Part shown: positions 7,353 through 10,745 of the stretch, in pieces
How positions within the stretch are numbered: the stretch's first letter is position 1
Layout of the letters: the number at the start of each line of letters is the position of its first letter
Source of the DNA: Clostridiales bacterium
GTDB lineage: Bacteria; Bacillota; Clostridia; Caldicoprobacterales; UBA3941
Length of the DNA: 10,745 nucleotides
NCBI GenBank assembly: GCA_012522165.1
Contig: JAAYKZ010000275.1
Span: 1-10,745, forward strand
Reading direction: 5' to 3'
Made by a program: the position numbers and the translations under genes
Notes under the pieces: model-generated
Told to the model about the DNA's origin: nothing
Databases searched by the model: none
What the model saw: the letters and a program-made list of their open reading frames with translations, nothing else

Positions 7353-7580
7353 ATGAGCTTCGATAAGGTAAGAGGAATCATCGCTGAGCAGCTAGGAATA
7401 GAAGTTGATGAGATTACTATGGAGTCCTCATTTATAGATGATTTAGGTGCAGATTCTCTGGATATTGTTGAACTAATCATGGCTTTGGAAGAAGAGTTTG
7501 ATATGGAAATTCCTGATGAAGATGCAGAGAAAATTTCAACTGTTGGCGATGTTATTGATTACATTAACAAAAATTCCTAG
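7353..7580 (+). CDS. acpP: Acyl carrier protein
   Basis: Small acidic carrier that holds growing acyl chains on a 4'-phosphopantetheine arm and passes them between the Fab enzymes and PlsX. The protein has 75 residues. The attachment site is Ser35 in DDLGADSLDIVEL, at the start of helix II. The helix III region EEFDMEIPDEDAEKI and the closing VGDVIDYINKN are standard. It is very acidic, as usual. The start is set by the near-perfect ribosome binding site six bases upstream. Between fabG and fabF the gene has a 60-base gap before it and a 165-base gap after it, the latter holding a strong hairpin, so it may be expressed at a different level from its neighbours. Confidence 0.98.
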   Translation: MSFDKVRGIIAEQLGIEVDEITMESSFIDDLGADSLDIVELIMALEEEFDMEIPDEDAEKISTVGDVIDYINKNS

Positions 7581-7593
7581 TGACCTAGTTCAT

Positions 7594-7623
7594 ATGTTGA
7601 GCCTTCTTATGAAGGCTCAACAT
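7594..7623 (+). promoter_or_regulatory. Strong hairpin between acpP and fabF
   Basis: A perfect 13-bp inverted repeat (7594-7606 with 7611-7623, core GAGCCTTC/GAAGGCTC) closes a TTAT tetraloop. It begins 14 bases after the acpP stop. There is no T tract directly after it (CTAATAAAG follows, then only TTTT), so it is not a standard terminator. It may partly stop transcription, protect the 3' end of the acpP message, or be a processing site. All of these would raise acpP relative to fabF. Confidence 0.75.
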
Positions 7624-7745
7624 CTAATAAAGTTTTGGATTCATAATTATATATACTAAGCATCAAAAAATTTGGATATTAGCTAAATTTTTATATACAA
7701 CAAACTTCAATTCTATAGATGCAAAATAGCATCAAGGAGGTTTCT
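7624..7745 (+). promoter_or_regulatory. Gap upstream of fabF with small hairpin and ribosome binding site
   Basis: AT-rich spacer without a gene. TATACT (7652-7657) could be a -10, but I see no fitting -35. A 5-bp hairpin GATGC/GCATC (7718-7722 with 7729-7733) stands directly before AAGGAGG (7734-7740), which is five bases before ATG 7746. This ribosome binding site decides the fabF start; an in-frame ATG at 7719 would translate through it. Confidence 0.55.
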
Positions 7746-8987
7746 ATGCCAAAAAGAGTAGTAATAACTGGAATGGGTGCTATAACCCCTTTAGGAAATA
7801 ATGTGGAAACGTATTGGGAGGCACTAAAACAGGGCAAAAACGGAATAGATAAAATTGATAAATTTGATGTAGAAGAATTTTCTACACAAATGGCAGCACA
7901 GGTAAAAGATTTTGATCCTAAAGATTTTATAGACCGTAAGGAAGCAAGAAGGATGGATCGCTTTTGTCAATTTGCTTTGGCTGCCACTTACCAAGCAATG
8001 CAGGATGCTAGTCTAAATACTGAAAAGTTAGATAAAGAGCGTTTTGGTGTAATAATAGGGTCTGGAATTGGTGGCCTTGAAACCATGGAAAATCAAGTCA
8101 AAACCTTAATTAACAAAGGTCCCAACAGAGTAAGTCCTTTTCTTGTTCCAATGATGATAGTTAACATGGCAGCAGGACAGATTTCTATAGCTGTTGGTGC
8201 TAAAGGGATAAATACCACAGTGGTGACTGCCTGTGCTTCAGCAACCAATGCTATTGGAGAAGCCTTTAAGGCAATTAGATATGGCGAAGCTGATGTGATT
8301 ATAACTGGGGGAGCTGAAGCCCCGATAACGCCCTTGGCTTTAGCCGGTTTTTGTTCTATGAAAGCCATGTCTACCCGTAATCAGGATCCCAAAACTGCTT
8401 CTAGACCTTTTGATGCTGAAAGAGATGGATTTGTAATGGGGGAAGGGGCAGGGATACTTATATTGGAGAGTTATGAACATGCTGTGAGCAGGGGTGCAAA
8501 TATCCTTGCCGAGATAGTAGGCTATGGTGCAACAGCAGATGCATATCACATTACCGCACCCTCACCTGATGGCGAAGGTGCTGCAAGGGCAATGAAACAG
8601 GCTATCCAAGATGCAGGTATAGAGCCTAATATGGTAGATTACATTAACGCTCATGGTACTTCTACCCCTTACAATGATAAATTTGAGACTGCAGCTATAA
8701 AGACAATATTTGGAGATCATGCATATAAATTGGCAGTAAACTCAACTAAGTCTATGATAGGCCATTTATTAGGTGCAGCAGGTGGTGTTGAAGCTATAGC
8801 TGTTGTTAAAACACTTCAGGAACAGTTTATACACCCTACCATTAACTATACTATTCCTGATCCAGATTGCGATTTAGATTATGTTCCCAATAATGGAAGA
8901 GCTGCTAAAGTTGAATATGCTTTATCCAATTCTCTTGGATTTGGTGGTCATAATGCATCCATACTTCTAAAAAGATTCAGTGAATAA
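7746..8987 (+). CDS. fabF: 3-oxoacyl-ACP synthase II (FabF)
   Basis: Extends acyl-ACP chains by condensation with malonyl-ACP, the main elongating ketosynthase. From ATG 7746 the protein has 413 residues, the same as E. coli FabF. The catalytic Cys163 (TACASATNAIG), His303 (NAHGTSTPYND) and His340 (KSMIGHLLGAAGG) fall at the same numbers as in E. coli, with Lys335 in NSTKS. The C-terminal NSLGFGGHNASI contains the gating phenylalanine (about 399). The N-terminal RVVITGMGAITPLGN is typical. The in-frame ATG at 7719 adds nine residues outside the family pattern and is rejected in favour of the ATG five bases after AAGGAGG. It is the last gene of the lipid operon and is followed by a strong terminator. 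Confidence 0.98.
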   Translation: MPKRVVITGMGAITPLGNNVETYWEALKQGKNGIDKIDKFDVEEFSTQMAAQVKDFDPKDFIDRKEARRMDRFCQFALAATYQAMQDASLNTEKLDKERFGVIIGSGIGGLETMENQVKTLINKGPNRVSPFLVPMMIVNMAAGQISIAVGAKGINTTVVTACASATNAIGEAFKAIRYGEADVIITGGAEAPITPLALAGFCSMKAMSTRNQDPKTASRPFDAERDGFVMGEGAGILILESYEHAVSRGANILAEIVGYGATADAYHITAPSPDGEGAARAMKQAIQDAGIEPNMVDYINAHGTSTPYNDKFETAAIKTIFGDHAYKLAVNSTKSMIGHLLGAAGGVEAIAVVKTLQEQFIHPTINYTIPDPDCDLDYVPNNGRAAKVEYALSNSLGFGGHNASILLKRFSE

Positions 8988-9003
8988 TACCCCCATCTTT
9001 TTT

Positions 9004-9037
9004 ACCCTTAATCTATAGAAGATTAAGGGTGTTTTTT
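9004..9037 (+). terminator. Rho-independent terminator after fabF
   Basis: An 11-bp stem (9004-9014 with 9020-9030, ACCCTTAATC/GATTAAGGGT plus one T-A pair) closes a five-base loop and runs through G into a T6 tract (9032-9037). It starts 17 bases after the fabF stop and ends the fapR-fab operon. Confidence 0.95.
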
Positions 9038-9080
9038 ATGGCAAAAATTACTCCGAAATTACACATATTGGATATTCATG

Positions 9081-9109
9081 TTTATAAATCCCAGATTTTA
9101 TTGTATAAT
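9081..9109 (+). promoter_or_regulatory. Possible promoter of the sigma/anti-sigma genes
   Basis: A perfect -10 TATAAT (9104-9109) is 17 bases from a weak -35 TTTATA (9081-9086; four of six match). Transcription would begin near 9116, about 34 bases before ATG 9150. The upstream in-frame ATG at 9078 would not be in such a transcript, which supports the shorter sigma protein. Confidence 0.45.
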
Positions 9110-9136
9110 GTCGGATAAGGAAAGGTTTTACATAAA

Positions 9137-9152
9137 GGGGGGGTTACCTATG
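9137..9152 (+). promoter_or_regulatory. G-rich ribosome binding site deciding the sigma gene start
   Basis: AAAGGGGGGG with a run of seven G (9137-9143) stands six bases before ATG 9150. It replaces the usual AGGAGG form seen in the rest of the window. Confidence 0.75.
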
Positions 9153-9731
9153 GTATTATTATTTGCTACAGTAGAAAATGATTATAGCCGTGATAAACTA
9201 GAGCAGTTGTATTGTAAATATCATAAGCTTGTGTACCATATTGCTTATAATATTTTGAAAGACTCCCATCTAGCACAAGATGTAGTACAATCTGTGTTTA
9301 TAAAGTTGATAGACAATTTAGATAAAATAGACAATATTGACTGTAACAAAACCAAGGCTTTTATTGTTATTATTAGTAGGAACCTTTCTATTAACTTATA
9401 TCGAAAAAGAAATAGGCAAAATAATATAGGACTAGAAAATCTAGAAGAAGTGTTGCCTGATAGTAGACAATCTATTGATGAAAAAATTATAGGTAATGAG
9501 GTGCTTGATTGGATATCATACAATATTAAGAAACTTCATGAACCTTACGCAGATATTCTAACGCTAAAGTATTTTTACCATTATACAGATAAAGAGATAG
9601 CCCAGCTTTTAGATATAAGCCATGAAAATGTTAGAACTAGACTTCATCGTGCAAGGCAGAGCCTCATTAAGCTGCTATTAGAAGAAAAGGGGGGTGAAGT
9701 GGATGAGCAGTTTGTTAACACAAAGACATAA
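9150..9731 (+). CDS. ECF-like sigma-70 family RNA polymerase sigma factor
   Basis: Alternative sigma factor that would direct RNA polymerase to a small set of promoters. The protein has 193 residues from ATG 9150. Region 2 spans about 14-88 (LYCKYHKLVYHIAYNILKDS, then AQDVVQSVFIKLI, then SRNLSINLYRKR, the -10-binding part). Region 4 spans about 128-175, with the helix-turn-helix TDKEIAQLLDISHENVRTRL and HRARQSLIKLL. Region 3 is missing, as in the ECF group. The frame is open back to ATG 9078, but that start lacks a ribosome binding site and would lie before the predicted transcription start. The gene overlaps the next by 29 bases, typical of a sigma/anti-sigma pair. It stands alone after the fab terminator, so it is unlikely to be a lipid-operon member. 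I cannot assign it to a named ECF group. Confidence 0.9.
   Translation: MVLLFATVENDYSRDKLEQLYCKYHKLVYHIAYNILKDSHLAQDVVQSVFIKLIDNLDKIDNIDCNKTKAFIVIISRNLSINLYRKRNRQNNIGLENLEEVLPDSRQSIDEKIIGNEVLDWISYNIKKLHEPYADILTLKYFYHYTDKEIAQLLDISHENVRTRLHRARQSLIKLLLEEKGGEVDEQFVNTKT
9688..9705 (+). promoter_or_regulatory. G-rich ribosome binding site deciding the DUF4367 gene start
   Basis: AGGGGGG with a run of six G (9688-9694) is eight bases before ATG 9703. A GTG at 9694 is in the same frame but overlaps the G run, so it would have no ribosome binding site of its own. The ATG is preferred. Confidence 0.7.
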
Positions 9732-10422
9732 AGCAAATGAAAAAATCATAGAGACAATGTTAGAATATGGAGCAGCTTGCCACGTAGAAAATATAGCTAA
9801 TGAAATAAATGAGTATAACATGGATAATGTATATTATCCTACTGAATTGGACGAAAAGATGAAGAAACTAATTTCCAGCTATAAAAAAAGAAACAAAAGA
9901 AAAGAAATGTGGAAGACTGGAAGAAAAATATTTACCAAAGTTGCAGTGTTTCTTTTTATTACAATACTAGGTATGTCTATTCTAGCAGTTAGTGTGGAAG
10001 CTTTTAGAATGAAAATTTTTAATTTTGTTGTAGAAGTGCAAGATAAGTTAACTAGTGTGGGCTTAGAAGAAAATGATGAGGTAACAGATGATTCAAGCCA
10101 TATCTATATGCCTTCCTATATACCAGAAGGCTACAAGATCATGGATGTTCAGAGTTTTAAGTATATTACGGCTATACAATATGTTAATGATACAGGAGAT
10201 ACCATATTTTTTGAACAATGTAAGGAAGGACAATCTATTTTAAGAATAGATACTGAGAATGCTGAATCTAATAGAGTAATTATCAATGGCATTGAAGCTT
10301 TTATTATAAATAAAAATCAAATGACTGGCTTAGTATGGCATGAAAGTGAAATGACATTCACGTTGATGGGTACCTTAAATGAAAATGAACTAATAAAAAT
10401 GGCTGAAAGTATAAAAAAATGA
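9703..10422 (+). CDS. Single-pass membrane protein with DUF4367-like domain, probable anti-sigma factor
   Basis: From ATG 9703 the protein has 239 residues. Residues 1-75 are a charged cytoplasmic part ending in the basic patch YKKRNKRKEMWKTGRK. Residues about 78-98 (KVAVFLFITILGMSILAVSV) are one membrane segment, and the basic side before it predicts the N-terminus inside. The outer part from about 135 shows the DUF4367 pattern as I recall it: YMPSYIPEGYKIMD, ITAIQYVNDTGDTIFFEQ, VIINGIEAFII, GLVWHESEMTFTLMGTLNENELIKMAESI. Proteins of this plan are commonly encoded right after ECF sigma genes in Clostridia, and the 29-base overlap with the sigma gene supports a partner role: the inner part would hold the sigma factor and the outer part would sense the envelope. 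No zinc-finger anti-sigma motif (HxxxCxxC) is seen, so the anti-sigma role is inferred from context. No terminator follows directly. Confidence 0.82.
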   Translation: MSSLLTQRHKANEKIIETMLEYGAACHVENIANEINEYNMDNVYYPTELDEKMKKLISSYKKRNKRKEMWKTGRKIFTKVAVFLFITILGMSILAVSVEAFRMKIFNFVVEVQDKLTSVGLEENDEVTDDSSHIYMPSYIPEGYKIMDVQSFKYITAIQYVNDTGDTIFFEQCKEGQSILRIDTENAESNRVIINGIEAFIINKNQMTGLVWHESEMTFTLMGTLNENELIKMAESIKK

Positions 10423-10455
10423 AAAATATAATAAAATTTTCTAAAAAAGTGTAAC

Positions 10456-10509
10456 AAATCACCTCTCTATATTGTTTAATTATATGAAGAGCAAAAGGAG
10501 AGGTGATTT
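10456..10509 (+). promoter_or_regulatory. Inverted repeat enclosing the ribosome binding site of the last gene
   Basis: A perfect 12-bp repeat, AAATCACCTCTC (10456-10467) and GAGAGGTGATTT (10498-10509), is separated by a 30-base AT-rich loop. The right arm contains most of the ribosome binding site AGGAGAGGTG (10496-10505) for GTG 10512. If transcribed, the folded RNA would hide the site. It has no T tract and is not a terminator in the plus direction. Confidence 0.7.
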
Positions 10510-10511
10510 TT

Positions 10512-10531
10512 GTGTTTAGAAAAAAACAATT
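10512..10531 (+). other. Well-placed GTG start and A7 run, out of frame with the secreted-protein frame
   Basis: GTG 10512 lies six bases after AGGAGAGGTG and reads M-F-R-K-K, a good signal-peptide start, but this frame stops after 24 codons. After the A7 run (10520-10526) the -1 frame continues T-I-M-L-L-V-I-F without a stop to the window edge. One extra A, or a -1 slip on A-AAA-AAA, would join them. Confidence 0.6.
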
Positions 10532-10745
10532 ATGCTTTTGGTCATCTTTGTTATCTGCTTTATCATTAACCCCACATTTATATTAGCAAGTCAAGGGATT
10601 CAGCAAACAATGGAATCAGACCTTGTACAGCCTATGTGGAATTATATTGCTACTTATAGGAATACTTTTGTTATTTCAGAATATGGGAGGGCTGATGTAG
10701 AAGTTGTACTAACTTCCTTTACAGCAGATAGCATGAGAGTAGAGG
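10532..10745 (+). CDS. Small secreted protein, N-terminal part (3' end outside window; 5' frame uncertain)
   Basis: The intact frame begins at ATG 10532 and stays open for 71 codons to the edge. It opens with a strongly hydrophobic stretch, MLLVIFVICFIINPTFILAS, that looks like the core and cleavage region of a signal peptide, followed by QGIQQTMESDLVQPMWNYIA and a part rich in small and beta-prone residues. The positive N-terminal region expected of a signal peptide is absent from this frame but is encoded just upstream, in another frame, from GTG 10512 (FRKK). ATG 10532 has no ribosome binding site of its own. The whole protein is therefore read either after a frameshift in the A7 run, from a sequence with an indel error, or not at all. 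I do not recognise the family with confidence; it recalls small secreted Firmicutes proteins of the DUF6147 type. Its place after a sigma/anti-sigma pair suggests an envelope-related target. Confidence 0.6.
   Translation, partial: MLLVIFVICFIINPTFILASQGIQQTMESDLVQPMWNYIATYRNTFVISEYGRADVEVVLTSFTADSMRVE

Noticed and set aside
7594..7640. acpP-fabF hairpin as a normal terminator
   Set aside because: The stem is strong, but no T tract follows it, and fabF has no convincing promoter of its own, so full termination is unlikely.
9078..9149. Longer N-terminus of the sigma factor from ATG 9078
   Set aside because: It has no ribosome binding site, contains the likely -10 TATAAT, and adds residues outside region 2. 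ATG 9150 has a G-rich site six bases upstream.
10456..10509. Inverted repeat as a terminator of the sigma/anti-sigma unit
   Set aside because: The loop is 30 bases and there is no real T run after it (TTTTT, then G). The arm overlap with a ribosome binding site is the better reading.
1..10745. CRISPR arrays, tRNA or rRNA genes, insertion sequences, phage attachment sites
   Set aside because: No spaced direct repeats, no cloverleaf sequences, no transposase or integrase frames and no terminal repeats were seen; nearly all sequence is accounted for by core genes.

Overview
This window is a stretch of core metabolic genes from a low-GC Gram-positive bacterium, most probably a member of the Clostridia. 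The evidence is AT-rich DNA with strong AGGAGG-type ribosome binding sites, a FapR-type repressor (a Firmicutes lipid regulator), and the gene order pta-ackA-yceD-rpmF-fapR-plsX-fab. I cannot name the genus from the sequence. All genes lie on the plus strand.

Layout. (1) Positions 1-1915 hold the 3' part of pta and a complete ackA, the phosphotransacetylase/acetate kinase pair that turns acetyl-CoA into acetate and ATP. (2) A consensus sigma-A promoter (1935-1963) drives yceD and the short ribosomal protein gene rpmF (2528-2707), closed by a strong rho-independent terminator. (3) A second promoter with a FapR-like operator over its start site begins the lipid operon fapR-plsX-fabH-fabD-fabG-acpP-fabF (3005-8987), which ends in another strong terminator. 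The genes are very tightly packed up to fabG. acpP and fabF are preceded by longer gaps, and a perfect 13-bp hairpin lies between them. (4) From 9078 onward the character changes: an ECF-like sigma factor gene overlaps a gene for a single-pass membrane protein with a DUF4367-like outer domain, which is probably its anti-sigma factor. This is followed by the 5' part of a small secreted-protein gene with a frame problem in its signal-peptide region.

How the genes work together. FapR senses malonyl-CoA and should control the operon, including its own gene. FabD loads malonyl onto AcpP, FabH starts chains, FabF extends them, FabG reduces the ketoacyl group, and PlsX passes finished acyl chains to phospholipid synthesis. 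No enoyl-ACP reductase, dehydratase or acetyl-CoA carboxylase gene is in the window. The sigma/anti-sigma pair looks like an envelope-signalling unit, and the last gene is a plausible target or partner.

Most of the window is ordinary and well understood. The parts most worth a second look are at the 3' end: a 12-bp inverted repeat that would hide the ribosome binding site of the last gene, followed by an A7 run where a -1 shift joins the well-placed GTG start to the long signal-peptide frame. The acpP-fabF hairpin and the architecture of the FapR control region also merit attention.
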